DNA of 64,000 nt, taken from positions 992,001 to 1,056,000 of the forward strand of contig NC_017941.2 in NCBI RefSeq assembly GCF_000306765.2, read 5' to 3'. The stretch comes from Haloferax mediterranei ATCC 33500. Lineage in GTDB: Archaea; Halobacteriota; Halobacteria; Halobacteriales; Haloferacaceae. Shown here piece by piece: positions 33,120 to 42,379 of this stretch. Positions within the stretch are counted from its first letter, which is position 1, and each line of letters opens with the position of its first letter. A model generated the notes under the pieces. That model ran no database searches, was not told where the DNA came from, and saw nothing but the letters and a program-made list of their open reading frames with translations. A program made the translations under genes and the position numbers.

Positions 33120-33538
33120 TAATCGACCCGGCACGGATGGCATCCGTGAACGGACCGGGACCCGACAGTGATGTCGCAATGGATGCGATTCGAGAGACAG
33201 CGGAGGGGGCTGTCTCGCTGGTCGCCGTCTACGGCGCGACAGCGTTCGACCTGTTTCACGTCGGGGAAACGGTCCGTGAGGCGTTCGGGAGTCGCGACGA
33301 ACTCGTTGCACACCTGAGCTCGCTCGCCGAAGAGACTCGACGCGAGTTCATGGAACGTGGGTTGTTCTCCGGACTCAGTCCGGTCCAAAACAGCGTCGAA
33401 TACCGGTTCGAAGAGCGTGACGACTACGGCGTCCTGCAGGTGTACTGCGGCGGCCGTGGTATGTTGCTCTTCGTCGAACCGGACGAACCCGTCGAACCAC
33501 TTGTTCGGACGGCGTCACAACTTCTCGGCGGAATGTAA
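33116..33538 (+). CDS. Conserved haloarchaeal protein of unknown function (140 residues)
   Basis: A soluble acidic protein that I cannot assign. It has a helical centre (VGETVREAFGSRDELVAHLSSLAEETRREFMERGLF) and a beta-hairpin C-terminal part (VEYRFEERDDYGVLQVYCGGRGMLLFVEPDEPVEP). VAVYGATAFDLFHVGE near residue 35 may be a fold core. It starts inside the stop of the 22-codon ORF. A palindromic element follows 16 bases after the stop, so the transcript could end there. Confidence 0.6.
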   Translation: MIIDPARMASVNGPGPDSDVAMDAIRETAEGAVSLVAVYGATAFDLFHVGETVREAFGSRDELVAHLSSLAEETRREFMERGLFSGLSPVQNSVEYRFEERDDYGVLQVYCGGRGMLLFVEPDEPVEPLVRTASQLLGGM

Positions 33539-33554
33539 CTGCACTCGGGACCTG

Positions 33555-33640
33555 CTATAGTAGCGTTTGCAAGTCATTGCACACTCGATCGGCCGCTGTC
33601 GTGCGGTCGGATGTGTAACCAGTTGCAAACGCTACTATAG
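33555..33640. repeat. 86-bp palindromic element with perfect 18-bp inverted ends
   Basis: CTATAGTAGCGTTTGCAA at 33555-33572 is matched exactly by its complement at 33623-33640. The ~50-base interior is partly self-complementary. Just outside lie CTCGGGA (33544-33550) and TCCCGAG (33641-33647), so the hairpin can extend. It differs from the 80-bp elements at 23636 and 41008. It looks like a MITE-type or palindrome-associated element, or a strong terminator for the upstream gene. No transposase is nearby. Confidence 0.75.
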
Positions 33641-33789
33641 TCCCGAGGACAGACTACTCGATACCTGAGTGGCGACACGGACCGCCAGTAGTGAAATCAC
33701 ATCAACCGGCTGTAACGAAGGTACTACTCCTCGGCAGTCGATACCGCGCATCGTGGGTCGGCGTGTCCGACAGCCTTCGAACCGCCACA

Positions 33790-33796
33790 TTTTATG
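33790..33796 (+). promoter_or_regulatory. TATA box of hpt
   Basis: TTTTATG lies 23-29 bases before the ATG at 33819. It supports that start over the longer upstream open frame. Confidence 0.5.
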
Positions 33797-33818
33797 CCTA
33801 ACCCGGGGAACGGGCGTC

Positions 33819-34385
33819 ATGGACCAGTTGCGGCAGTCCCTTCTCGACGCGCCAATCATCCAAAAAGGAGACTACGAGTACTTCGTACACCCCATCAGCG
33901 ACGGTGTTCCGATGCTGGAGCCGGGGCTCCTTCGCGAAATTGTCATCAAAATCATCCGCAAGGCGGACCTCGAAGATGTCGACAAAATCGTCACGCCCGC
34001 GGCCATGGGCATCCACATCTCCACCGCGGTTTCGCTCATGACGGACATCCCGCTTGTCGTTATCCGCAAGCGCGAGTACGGCCTCGACGGCGAGGTCTCG
34101 CTCCACCAGCAGACCGGCTACTCCGAGGGCGACATGTTCATCAACGACGTAGACGAGGGTGACCGCGTGCTCGTTCTCGACGACGTGCTCTCGACCGGTG
34201 GCACGATGAAGGCCGTTCTCGACGCCCTCGACCACATCGGTGCAGACGTGGTCGACACCGTCGCTATCATCAAGAAGGCCGGCCCGACCGAACTCGATGA
34301 CTCGGAACACAACGTCAAGACGCTCATCAACGTGACCGTCGAAGACGGCGAAGTCGTCATCGTCGACGAACACGGCGACGACTAA
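33819..34385 (+). CDS. hpt: Hypoxanthine/guanine-type phosphoribosyltransferase
   Basis: A 188-residue type I phosphoribosyltransferase for purine salvage. The PRPP-binding motif [18 protein letters not shown] lies near residues 118-135. [12 protein letters not shown] near 61 and the KREYGLDGE loop near 85 resemble the archaeal Hpt/adenine PRTase group. ERVVH-type specificity cannot be fixed from sequence. The start at 33819 is supported by the TATA spacing and by the [14 protein letters not shown] opening. Its product joins the purine genes elsewhere in the window. Confidence 0.9.
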   Translation: MDQLRQSLLDAPIIQKGDYEYFVHPISDGVPMLEPGLLREIVIKIIRKADLEDVDKIVTPAAMGIHISTAVSLMTDIPLVVIRKREYGLDGEVSLHQQTGYSEGDMFINDVDEGDRVLVLDDVLSTGGTMKAVLDALDHIGADVVDTVAIIKKAGPTELDDSEHNVKTLINVTVEDGEVVIVDEHGDD

Positions 34386-34418
34386 CTACGGTCGATACCG
34401 ACCAACGATTTTTCTGGG

Positions 34419-34439
34419 GTACACACCTCACGTGTGTAC
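34419..34439 (+). terminator. Inverted repeat after hpt
   Basis: GTACACAC and GTGTGTAC arms (8 bp, perfect) flank a 5-base loop, 34 bases after the hpt stop, and follow a TTTTTCTGGGG stretch. It may be a terminator or an operator. Confidence 0.4.
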
Positions 34440-34598
34440 TTCCGACCCACTCAGTCAGAGCAACGCTGCGCGCGTCCCCGAGACCCTTTATTAGTGAGTG
34501 AGACTCCCTGTTGGGCACTAACTTCAGGTAAATCGTTCATTCATTTTCGTATACGGAAGGGAGTTTGATTTTTGACAATATCAAGTAGCCGAAACATA

Positions 34599-34606
34599 TT
34601 TATATA
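34599..34606 (+). promoter_or_regulatory. TATA box of the oligopeptide transporter operon
   Basis: TTTATATA lies 21-28 bases before the ATG at 34627. The CGTATACG palindrome at 34548-34555, about 45 bases upstream of the box, is a possible operator half-site. Confidence 0.5.
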
Positions 34607-34626
34607 CATGGTTGTTCACACCATTC

Positions 34627-36483
34627 ATGGTTCGCGGTAACATTATCCATCCAAATCGACGAACGCTTTTGAAGACACTCGGTGCCGGCGGTCTCGCCGG
34701 GCTTGCAGGGTGTACCGGCGAGGACGGCGACGGTACGCCCACCGAAGATGGTGGTGGGGGCGGCGACGCGACGCCCGAGGACGACCTCGGTGACACGCTC
34801 GTCGGCCCCGATGGCGAGCAGGTGACGCTCAGTATGGTCTACTCCACAGGGGGCCAGACGACCAAGACCATCGCGCAGTTCGTCCAACAGGAGTATGGGA
34901 AATTAGGAATCGGCGTCGAGTTGACGGGGGTCCCGTTCAACACGATGCTCTCGAAGTACGCCCAGAACACGTACAAGCCGGAAGGCGGCGAAGAGCGCTC
35001 GTCGTTCAACGCCGGTCCCCGCGACGAGGCGACGAGTCAGGAACAGTGGGACCTCATGCTCGGTATCGGGTTTAACTCCTATCCGCGAACGCCGACCTCA
35101 ATCCGCCCGTTCTGGACGAGCGAGGAGAAACGCGAACAAGCGACGACTAATTTCTACGGCTATCGCCCGAGCGAGAATATTGCCGGGATGCTCGACGAGG
35201 CGTCGAAAGAGACCGACGAGGCGAAGCGGCAAGAACTCCTCGCGGACGTATTCGGCATTCTCAGCCACGACCAACCCGTCAACTTCTACGAGTTCTCGGT
35301 CGACCTCAACGGCTTCCAGAAGGACATTGAAGGTATCAACCCCGGGCCGAGTATCGGCTATAACTCCCAGCAGTATTTCCGCGGTGAGTCCGGTAGCACG
35401 CCGTCCGTTACGGGCGCGTACAGTGTCGGTTCGGCCACTGACGCAAAAACGCTCAACCCAATTCGAATCAACGACGTATCGTCCTCGAATCGACTCGAAC
35501 TCACACTCGATACTGCGTACACGCTCGACAATAACGATGAAGTCGTCTACCGATGGGTCGAGTCAATCGACACTGACGACAAGCAGAACTACGAGTTCAC
35601 GCTCCGTGACAACCTCCAGTGGGGTGCGGGCTACGGGCAGATGACCGCCGACGACTGGGTGTACTACATCGAGGAAGTCCACCAAGCCGAGGACAACTGG
35701 GCGGGCGACGTGAACCAGTCGGACTGGTTCCGCGGCGGAGAGCCCATCCCGGTCGAGAAGACGGGGAAACTGAGCTTCGAAGTCCAACTGCCCGAAGTGG
35801 ACCCAGCGTTCATCAAGAAGCCCATCATGTGGGAGTCGTTCTGCCTGCCGAAGGGACTCGTCGAGAAGTACCGCGACATGGACGACGGCGGCAACAAACT
35901 CAACCAGTCGAAGGCGATTCAGGAGATTACGTACTCCGGAAACCTCGGCCCGTACACGTTCGACCGCTGGGACCGCGAATCGGTGTTCGTGGCGAAGCGT
36001 AACGAGGACTACTACCTGCGCGACGTGGAGGGCTACGACGGCGTACCCTACTTCGAGGAGAAGAAGTATCAGGTGTTCGGCGAGCAGTCGACTCGTCTGT
36101 CGGCGTTCGAGACCGGAGAGGTCGACCAGGTGGGAGTGCCCTCCTCGAAAGCGAAGAAGTTCAAAGACCTCGACTCCACGAAAGTCATTCAGACGCCAAA
36201 CGCATTCTGTTCGATTCTCGCGTACAACCAGCGCGCCAACGGCTGGGACCAACTGCGCACCCGCGAAGTCCGGTACGCACTCTCGATGGGTGTAAACAAA
36301 GAAACCATCGTCGAGAGCATCGACCGCGGCTACGCCAAGGTCGCCCACACCCACCAACCCGAGTACTCCGACTGGTTCGACGACTCGAAGGTCGAAAAGA
36401 CAGGCGTCGGTGAGAACTACGGCGCTGCGAAAGCCAAACGGATGCTCGCCGACAACCTGTCCGGCGACTACTCGTTCAAATGA
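34627..36483 (+). CDS. Oligopeptide/dipeptide ABC transporter substrate-binding lipoprotein
   Basis: A 618-residue secreted protein of the SBP_bac_5 family. A Tat signal (NRRTLLKTLGAGG, Arg11-Arg12) ends in the lipobox LAGC with Cys29, then a Gly/Asp spacer. The mature domain contains a first binding-protein lobe (about 60-250), with RPFWTSEEKREQATTNFYGYRP, and a second domain in which VRYALSMGVNKETIVESIDRGYA near 560 is a family signature. The order of the two halves looks unusual: the C-terminal-type lobe comes before the SVGSATDAKTLNPIRINDVS start that normally opens the family fold. The ligand is unknown. Confidence 0.88.
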   Translation: MVRGNIIHPNRRTLLKTLGAGGLAGLAGCTGEDGDGTPTEDGGGGGDATPEDDLGDTLVGPDGEQVTLSMVYSTGGQTTKTIAQFVQQEYGKLGIGVELTGVPFNTMLSKYAQNTYKPEGGEERSSFNAGPRDEATSQEQWDLMLGIGFNSYPRTPTSIRPFWTSEEKREQATTNFYGYRPSENIAGMLDEASKETDEAKRQELLADVFGILSHDQPVNFYEFSVDLNGFQKDIEGINPGPSIGYNSQQYFRGESGSTPSVTGAYSVGSATDAKTLNPIRINDVSSSNRLELTLDTAYTLDNNDEVVYRWVESIDTDDKQNYEFTLRDNLQWGAGYGQMTADDWVYYIEEVHQAEDNWAGDVNQSDWFRGGEPIPVEKTGKLSFEVQLPEVDPAFIKKPIMWESFCLPKGLVEKYRDMDDGGNKLNQSKAIQEITYSGNLGPYTFDRWDRESVFVAKRNEDYYLRDVEGYDGVPYFEEKKYQVFGEQSTRLSAFETGEVDQVGVPSSKAKKFKDLDSTKVIQTPNAFCSILAYNQRANGWDQLRTREVRYALSMGVNKETIVESIDRGYAKVAHTHQPEYSDWFDDSKVEKTGVGENYGAAKAKRMLADNLSGDYSFK

Positions 36484-36499
36484 ACGTGGAGGCTCTCCG

Positions 36500-37474
36500 A
36501 TGAGCATGCAATGGTACGTCGCTCGCCGCGTCGCGTGGGCAGTGGTTGCGACGTATCTCATCTTGAGTATCACGTTCGGACTCCTCGTGGTTGCCCCGGG
36601 CGACGGCCAAACGGCCTTCGCATTCAAAGCCGCGACGCAGGGCGGCGATGTCGATGAGGCGAGAGAAACGTTCGACGAGATAACCGGCCGCGACGAACCG
36701 ATGTTGACCAGATACAAGAACTACATGGTGAACATGGCGACACTCAACTGGGGGTGGTCGTACACCCGGAATCAACCGGTGTTGACGGCGATAACGGAGG
36801 CGTACCCCTACTCACTTATGTACGCCCTCCCGGCGACGCTCATCTCTATCGTCTTCGGGTACGCAATCGGGTTGTACTCGGCGACACACCAGTACACGCT
36901 GACCGACTACTTCGGGACGTTCACGGCCTTCTTCGGCATCAGCATCCCGAATTTCTGGTTCGGTATCATGCTTATACTGGTGTTCGCTGTCGACTTGAAC
37001 TGGCTCCCGAGTTACTACCAGACTGGTAGGGGGATATGGACGTTCGCCAACGTGAAACAGCTCATCTTACCGATTATCGTCCTTTCGACGGGGGCCATCG
37101 CCGGGAACATGCGTTACTCACGGGCTGAAGCCCTCGAATACGTCCATGCGGACTTCGTGAAGACGGCGCGTGCAAAGGGTGCAGACGACTGGCGCGTCCT
37201 CGTCCGGCACATCTTCAGACCGGCGCTCGTGCCGCTTATGACCATTCTCGTCGCCGACATCCTCGGCTTGCTGTTCGCCGGGGCGTACATCACGGAGGTG
37301 GTCTTCCAGATACCCGGACTCGGGCTGTTGAGCTACAAAGCTATCGTCCAACAGGACACGGCGCTCGTCATGGCGACGACGCTCATTCCGGTGTTCATCG
37401 CAATCATCGGGAACCTGCTACAGGACATCGCCTACACCGTGTTGGACCCGCGCATCGACTACGGAGGTCGGTGA
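36500..37474 (+). CDS. Oligopeptide ABC transporter permease (DppB-like)
   Basis: A 324-residue inner-membrane permease with six predicted helices. WYVARRVAWAVVATYLILSITFGLL is the first helix region, typical of DppB/OppB. MRYSRAEALEYVHADFVKTARAKGADDWRVLVRHIFRPALVPLM near residue 202 contains the EAA loop (VKTARAKG) that docks to the ATPases. The ATG at 36500 follows GGAGG at a proper spacing, 16 bases after the binding-protein stop. Its TGA overlaps the ATG of the next permease (TGATG). Confidence 0.94.
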   Translation: MSMQWYVARRVAWAVVATYLILSITFGLLVVAPGDGQTAFAFKAATQGGDVDEARETFDEITGRDEPMLTRYKNYMVNMATLNWGWSYTRNQPVLTAITEAYPYSLMYALPATLISIVFGYAIGLYSATHQYTLTDYFGTFTAFFGISIPNFWFGIMLILVFAVDLNWLPSYYQTGRGIWTFANVKQLILPIIVLSTGAIAGNMRYSRAEALEYVHADFVKTARAKGADDWRVLVRHIFRPALVPLMTILVADILGLLFAGAYITEVVFQIPGLGLLSYKAIVQQDTALVMATTLIPVFIAIIGNLLQDIAYTVLDPRIDYGGR

Positions 37475-38649
37475 TGGCGGCCGACACCCCTCCCGGTTCG
37501 ACTTCGGCCACTGGTTCGGCCTCGACCGACCGATTCGAAGACGTTGACTGGGACGAACTCGGCGGACTGGGGCTCCCGCGACGGACGCGCTACCTCGTCG
37601 TGAGCGCGCTGGTCTACACCGCGGCCGTCGGATACGACGTGTTTCTCACCGAGGATGCACTCATCTCGGGGACGAACTGGTTGTTCCTCTTGACGCTCCT
37701 CGCGGGGACGTTCTTCGTGGCGTGGCCGCTCGCGGAGAACAAACGACTCACGGCCTACTACTGGCGGCGATTCAAGAAGAACCGCGCCGCTGTGGTGAGT
37801 GCCCTGTATCTCCTCGTGGTGTTCGTTCTCGGGACATTTGGGCCATTGTTCATCGCAAAGCCCGAACTGAACGTTCTTGCGGCGTACCAACCGCCGATGT
37901 TCCTCGGCGTCGACTCCAGTGTTCCCTCCACGTGCGTCGGGACCGTCGCCGACGGCGTGTGCCAAGGAACCTGGAAATACCCACTTGGAACGACGAGCGA
38001 CGGCAAAGGAATCGCGAGACTCGTCGTCTTCGGCATGCGCGTGAGTATGCAGGTCGGTCTCATCACGATGCTCATCGTCATCAGCATCGGAACCGTCGTC
38101 GGTACGTCAGCAGCGTACTTCGGCGACCTCGTCGACGAACTTCTGATGCGCTATGTCGACATTCAGCAGACCTTCCCGACGTTCTTCCTGTTCCTCATCG
38201 TGACCTACCTGTTCAAACCGAGCCTCTTCTTGCTCATCACGATATTCGGGTTCCTCGGGTGGGGCGGTATCGCCCGTCTCGTCCGGTCTGAGGCGCTTCA
38301 ACGCCGCGAAGAGGAGTACATCCGTGCTGCGGAGAACGCCGGAGCGTCGGACGGGTGGATTATCCGCCGACATCTCATGCCGAACGTGTCGAACACGGTT
38401 ATCACGGCGGCGACGCTGCTAATTCCGTCGTTCATCCTCTTCGAAGCGACGTTCGCGTTCCTCGGGCTGACGGACCCCGCGACGCCGTCGTGGGGACAGG
38501 TCATCGCGTCGGGCCGTGGCGACCTCGACAGCGCGTGGTGGATTGCCACCATCCCCGGCGTCTTCCTGTTCTGTACCGTCCTGGCGTTCAACTTCGTCGG
38601 CGACGCACTGCGTGATGCGCTCGACCCGCGTTCGGAGGGAGACGCATGA
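37474..38649 (+). CDS. Oligopeptide ABC transporter permease (DppC-like)
   Basis: A 391-residue permease with a long hydrophilic N-terminus (about 40 residues) and an extra pair of hydrophobic segments at about 45-100 before the standard DppC core. NRAAVVSALYLLVVFVLGTFGP opens the core near 105. The EAA loop EEYIRAAENAGASDGWIIRRHLMPNV is near 285. LGLTDPATPSWGQVIA near 330 is a DppC/OppC hallmark. The ATG at 37474 overlaps the upstream stop by one base and is preferred over a GTG three bases earlier. Confidence 0.93.
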   Translation: MAADTPPGSTSATGSASTDRFEDVDWDELGGLGLPRRTRYLVVSALVYTAAVGYDVFLTEDALISGTNWLFLLTLLAGTFFVAWPLAENKRLTAYYWRRFKKNRAAVVSALYLLVVFVLGTFGPLFIAKPELNVLAAYQPPMFLGVDSSVPSTCVGTVADGVCQGTWKYPLGTTSDGKGIARLVVFGMRVSMQVGLITMLIVISIGTVVGTSAAYFGDLVDELLMRYVDIQQTFPTFFLFLIVTYLFKPSLFLLITIFGFLGWGGIARLVRSEALQRREEEYIRAAENAGASDGWIIRRHLMPNVSNTVITAATLLIPSFILFEATFAFLGLTDPATPSWGQVIASGRGDLDSAWWIATIPGVFLFCTVLAFNFVGDALRDALDPRSEGDA

Positions 38650-39710
38650 TCGACCCGCTTCTCTCTGTCCGCGACCTTCACGTCCAGTTCCGAACCGACG
38701 AGGGGGTCGTTCGGGCTGTCGATGGTATCTCGTTCGACGTCGCTCCCGGCGAAACGGTCTGTGTCGTCGGGGAATCCGGTTCCGGCAAGACCGTGGCCTG
38801 CGAGTCGATTACGAAACTCATCCCGATGCCACCCGGCGAAATCGCCGGCGGCGAGGTCGTCTTCGACGGCGAAGACCTCACGGATGCGACCGAAAAACAA
38901 CTGCAGTCGATTCGGGGCGACCGCATCGCGCACATCTTCCAAGACCCGCAGGGGGCGCTCAACCCGGTCTACCCGGTCGGCGCGCAAATCGTCGAGGCGG
39001 TTCGACTCCACAGCGACGTGTCGAAGGAGGCCGCGCGCGACCGCGCAATCGACCTCCTCGACCGCGTCGGCATCCCGGAGGCGACGAACCGCGTCGACGA
39101 CTACCCACACGAGTTCTCCGGCGGTATGAAACAGCGAGTCGTCATCGCCATGGCGCTCGCGGCCGACCCGGACCTGCTCATCGCCGACGAACCGACGACG
39201 GCACTCGACGTGACTATCCAGTCGCAGATTCTCAGCCTCCTGCGCGACCTGCAAGCTGAGTTCGGCATGAGCATCATCTTCGTCACGCACAACCTCGGCG
39301 TCGTCGCCGAAATCGCCGACCGCGTCGTCGTCATGTACGCGGGGAAGGTGATGGAGACCGGAAGCGTCCACGACGTGTTCGAGCGACCCTCACACCCGTA
39401 CACGAAGGCGCTTCTCGAATGCCTCCCGGGAGTCGGTCACTCGATGGAACCCATCGGCGGAACGCTTCCGGACCTGACTGCGCCACCGGAGGGATGTCGA
39501 TTCAATCCACGGTGTCCGTACGCGACGGACGACTGTCGAAGCGGGGACCACCCGGAACTTCTCGAAGCGGCACCCGACCACCGTGCGGCGTGTGTCTACT
39601 ACGGTCCCGGCTACGACGCGTCGGTCATTCGCGGCGAGAGCGACTCGGAGGCACGCGCCACCGATGGCGGCCACAGCGGTTCCGACGCAACCGGCGGTGA
39701 TGCACGATGA
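38646..39710 (+). CDS. Oligopeptide ABC transporter ATP-binding protein (DppD-like)
   Basis: A 354-residue ATPase. Walker A GESGSGKT lies near residue 39, the signature SGGMKQR near 158, Walker [14 protein letters not shown] near 177 and the switch His in VTHNLG near 214. The C-terminal oligopeptide-transport domain has [15 protein letters not shown] near 285, with the four-Cys cluster in the usual close spacing. It starts inside the permease stop (ATGA) and ends overlapping the next ATPase (ATGA). Confidence 0.95.
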   Translation: MIDPLLSVRDLHVQFRTDEGVVRAVDGISFDVAPGETVCVVGESGSGKTVACESITKLIPMPPGEIAGGEVVFDGEDLTDATEKQLQSIRGDRIAHIFQDPQGALNPVYPVGAQIVEAVRLHSDVSKEAARDRAIDLLDRVGIPEATNRVDDYPHEFSGGMKQRVVIAMALAADPDLLIADEPTTALDVTIQSQILSLLRDLQAEFGMSIIFVTHNLGVVAEIADRVVVMYAGKVMETGSVHDVFERPSHPYTKALLECLPGVGHSMEPIGGTLPDLTAPPEGCRFNPRCPYATDDCRSGDHPELLEAAPDHRAACVYYGPGYDASVIRGESDSEARATDGGHSGSDATGGDAR

Positions 39711-41008
39711 GTTCCGACCCACTACTTTCGGTTCGAAACCTGAAGAAACACTACCCGATCACTGAAGGCGTCCTCAAGAAGGAAGTCGGTCGCGTGCGGG
39801 CGGTCGACGGTATCTCGTTCGAGGTCGAACGCGGCGAGACGCTCGGACTCGTCGGGGAGTCGGGGTGCGGAAAGTCGACGGCTGCGACGTCGCTTCTCCG
39901 ACTGGAAGAGCCGACTGACGGCGAGGTCGTCTTCGACGGCGCGGACATCACAGCGCACGGCGACGCCGAACTCAAGGCGTTCCGTCGCCGGGCGCAGATG
40001 ATGTTTCAGGACCCGTCGTCGAGTTTCGGCCCCCGGATGAGCGTCGGCGAATCCGTCGCCGAACCGCTCGCCATCCACGGGATGCGCGACCGAAAACGAC
40101 GGCGACGCATCGTGGAAAACCTGCTGGAGCGCGTTGGGCTGTCAGCAGCCGCTTTCGACCGCTACCCGCACGAGTTCTCCGGTGGGCAGAAACAACGAAT
40201 CGCACTCGCGCGGGCGCTGGTCCTCAACCCGGAACTCATCGTCGCCGACGAACCGGTGTCGGCGCTCGACGTGTCCATCCAGGCCGAAATCATCTCGCTG
40301 ATGCGCGACTTACAGGCCGAGTTCGGCCTCGCTATCGTGTTTATCAGCCACGACCTCGGCGTCGTCCGCGAAGTCTGTGACCGCGTCGCCGTCATGTATC
40401 TCGGCGAAATCGTCGAGATAGCCGATACGGAGACGCTCTTCGACGACCCACAGCACCCCTACACGAAGGCGCTTCTCTCGTCGATTCCGACGCCGGACCC
40501 CTCGCGCCGAAACGAGGGTATCGAACTCACCGGTGACGTTCCTAGTCCGTCGAACCCGCCATCCGGGTGCCGGTTCCACACTCGCTGTCCGGTGGTTATC
40601 CAACCGGACGAATTTAGCCTCGAACAGTCGGAGTGGCGGCACGTACTCGACCTCCGGCTCCGCGTCGAGCGCGGTATCGATGTCCAGGACGTTCGCGAGT
40701 TCCTCGTCGCCGAGGGCGAAGCGGATGCGCCCGAGGATGTCCCGGGTGACGCAGTCGCGCGCGAACTCCGCCGGGAGTTCGACGTTCCACAGACGCTTTC
40801 GGACCCGAACGCGGAAACGATTCTCTCGAACGCGATTTCGGACCTCACCGACGGTGAACACGACGCGGCCCGGCGAACCCTCAACGAGTCGTTCACAACC
40901 GTCTGCGAGCGCGACCATCCCGAATTGGAGGCAACCGGAGTGGGAACAACGGCGGCGTGTCTTCGAGTCGGAAACGACCGACAGGTCGACCCGCCGACGC
41001 CCGACTGA
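39707..41008 (+). CDS. Oligopeptide ABC transporter ATP-binding protein (DppF-like) with a long C-terminal insertion
   Basis: A 433-residue ATPase, about 100 longer than usual. Walker A GESGCGKS lies near residue 47, SGGQKQR near 155, and Walker [13 protein letters not shown] near 174. The conserved C-terminal block starts normally at [14 protein letters not shown] near 286, but the matching end ([22 protein letters not shown]) comes only near 402. The acidic insert of about 110 residues between them ([20 protein letters not shown] and [21 protein letters not shown] helices) splits the Cys cluster. The 80-bp palindromic element begins at the last base of its stop codon. Confidence 0.92.
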   Translation: MSSDPLLSVRNLKKHYPITEGVLKKEVGRVRAVDGISFEVERGETLGLVGESGCGKSTAATSLLRLEEPTDGEVVFDGADITAHGDAELKAFRRRAQMMFQDPSSSFGPRMSVGESVAEPLAIHGMRDRKRRRRIVENLLERVGLSAAAFDRYPHEFSGGQKQRIALARALVLNPELIVADEPVSALDVSIQAEIISLMRDLQAEFGLAIVFISHDLGVVREVCDRVAVMYLGEIVEIADTETLFDDPQHPYTKALLSSIPTPDPSRRNEGIELTGDVPSPSNPPSGCRFHTRCPVVIQPDEFSLEQSEWRHVLDLRLRVERGIDVQDVREFLVAEGEADAPEDVPGDAVARELRREFDVPQTLSDPNAETILSNAISDLTDGEHDAARRTLNESFTTVCERDHPELEATGVGTTAACLRVGNDRQVDPPTPD

Positions 41009-41087
41009 TAAGGACTGTTGTAACTATTCACCGGTGACCGCCCTCCCGGTGCTGGCGACACCGGTAAGAGACTACAACAGTCCTTAT
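41008..41087. repeat. 80-bp palindromic element, copy B (inverted relative to copy A)
   Basis: The same 15-bp perfect terminal inverted repeats as copy A at 23636-23715, but in the opposite orientation and with about 7 internal differences. It begins at the last base of the DppF-like TGA stop, so both copies sit directly at a gene's 3' end. A hairpin that can form in RNA makes a terminator role possible. Confidence 0.85.
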
Positions 41088-41180
41088 GTATCGCTCGCGA
41101 CCGCTCCGTCGCGCGCGGAGAACCCACCTGGATTTCCGCGTCCACGGGTCCTTTTTGTAGTCGGGGCATACTCGGGACTG

Positions 41181-41864
41181 ATGACAGCAGCGCTTTTCAT
41201 CGTCAGCGAGGAAGGATACTGGGGCGAGGAGTGTATCGAACCGCTCACCACACTGAGCGACGCCGGTGTCGACGTAACGGTGGCGACGCCGACGGGCGCG
41301 CCGCCGGTCATCGACGAGCGCTCTGTCGACCCCGACTCAGTCGGCAAGGAATTCGCCGAGCACATTCTCGACGTACACGAAACCGACGAGCGACTACAGA
41401 ACCCCGAGAAAATCGCGCAGGTCGACGCCAACGACTACGACGCCGTGGTCTTTCCCGGCGGTCACGGAACCGCGTGGGATATCAATCAGGACCGACACGC
41501 TCGACAGGCGCTCTTGCAGGCCGTCGCCGGTGACGGGAGCAAAGCGCTCGTCGTCTGTCACGCCGTCGGTATCCTCGGATTCACTCGCGAAGCAGACGGG
41601 TCGTTCCTCGTCGACGGCCGCGAGGTGACGGGCTTCCCGAACGAATGGGAGGAAGACATTCTCGACGACGACGACCTGATGCCCGACGGTCGGAAACTCC
41701 CGTACTGGGTCGAAGACGAAGTCAAGGCCGCAGGCGGTATCTGGGACGCCGAACTCGACAGCGAGACGAGCGTCACCGTCGACGGCGACCTCATCACTGC
41801 ACGCGGTCCCGGGTCGTCAGCTGCGGCTGCGCAGACGCTGTTGGACGAGTTGGACGCGATATAA
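41181..41864 (+). CDS. DJ-1/PfpI-family protein
   Basis: A 227-residue protein of the class I glutamine-amidotransferase-like superfamily. The nucleophile elbow SKALVVCHAVG lies near residue 119 with the Cys, and the partner Glu is likely in VSEEGYWGEE near 8-17. VVFPGGHGTAWDI near 90 is the oxyanion-side loop. These proteins act as glyoxalases, chaperones or stress proteins; the exact role is open. The open frame extends upstream through the palindromic element, but the ATG at 41181 begins the Rossmann-like first strand. Confidence 0.85.
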   Translation: MTAALFIVSEEGYWGEECIEPLTTLSDAGVDVTVATPTGAPPVIDERSVDPDSVGKEFAEHILDVHETDERLQNPEKIAQVDANDYDAVVFPGGHGTAWDINQDRHARQALLQAVAGDGSKALVVCHAVGILGFTREADGSFLVDGREVTGFPNEWEEDILDDDDLMPDGRKLPYWVEDEVKAAGGIWDAELDSETSVTVDGDLITARGPGSSAAAAQTLLDELDAI

Positions 41865-41917
41865 GCAAGCGGGACAAACGGAGAGACAGCGCGGGGTGGG
41901 ACGCTGCCCCCGCGGAA

Positions 41918-42217
41918 CTACTCGATTTTAAACACGGCTTCTTCGATACCTTCGCTCCGACACTCCGGACAGCGCGAGGGGTAGTTCACGGGGTCGTCGA
42001 AGGCGCTGAACCCGCAGTTCCGGCACTCTGGTGGAGCGACGAGGAACTGCTCGCCGTCCTGACCGTGGACGGAACGGGCGACGTGTTGGAGGTGACCGTA
42101 GACGGAGGACACCGAGACGCCGACGTTCGCCGAGAGTTCGGACGCGGTTGCGGGGTCGGCACGGAGGGCATCAGCGATGCGCTGGCGTGTCGTCGTGGTG
42201 GTCTCCTGGTCTGTCAT
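41918..42217 (-). CDS. Small HTH / zinc-ribbon transcriptional regulator
   Basis: A 99-residue protein with an N-terminal winged helix (TRQRIADALRADPATASELSANVGVSVSSVYGHLQHV, about residues 10-46). A C-terminal zinc ribbon has CRNCGF near 65 and CPEC near 83. This ArsR-like plus Zn-ribbon layout matches a group of predicted archaeal regulators. The regulon is unknown; it is convergent with the DJ-1-like gene and divergent from the nucleotidyltransferase, whose promoter lies in the 162 bases between. Confidence 0.8.
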   Translation of the reverse strand: MTDQETTTTTRQRIADALRADPATASELSANVGVSVSSVYGHLQHVARSVHGQDGEQFLVAPPECRNCGFSAFDDPVNYPSRCPECRSEGIEEAVFKIE

Positions 42218-42379
42218 ACTGCTCGCTTAGATGGCGAACGGAAAATTCCTTCCGCCGTCTCAGTGTTACACACCTTCCGTCATCCCCTTGCCGAACCCCC
42301 GCGACTATCCCATCGTCGAAATGTCAAGAGTATAGAGAAGATGCAAAAAGGCCTTGACCACGTGGTGGGATTTCAGAGT

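Noticed and set aside
34608..34640. 10-codon ORF from the first ATG after the transporter TATA box
   Set aside because: It begins only two bases after the TATA box, so it cannot be transcribed from it; the ATG at 34627 fits better.
40459..41169. Minus-strand ORF covering copy B of the palindromic element
   Set aside because: It reads antisense to the DppF-like gene; the shared peptide with copy A is only the translated repeat.
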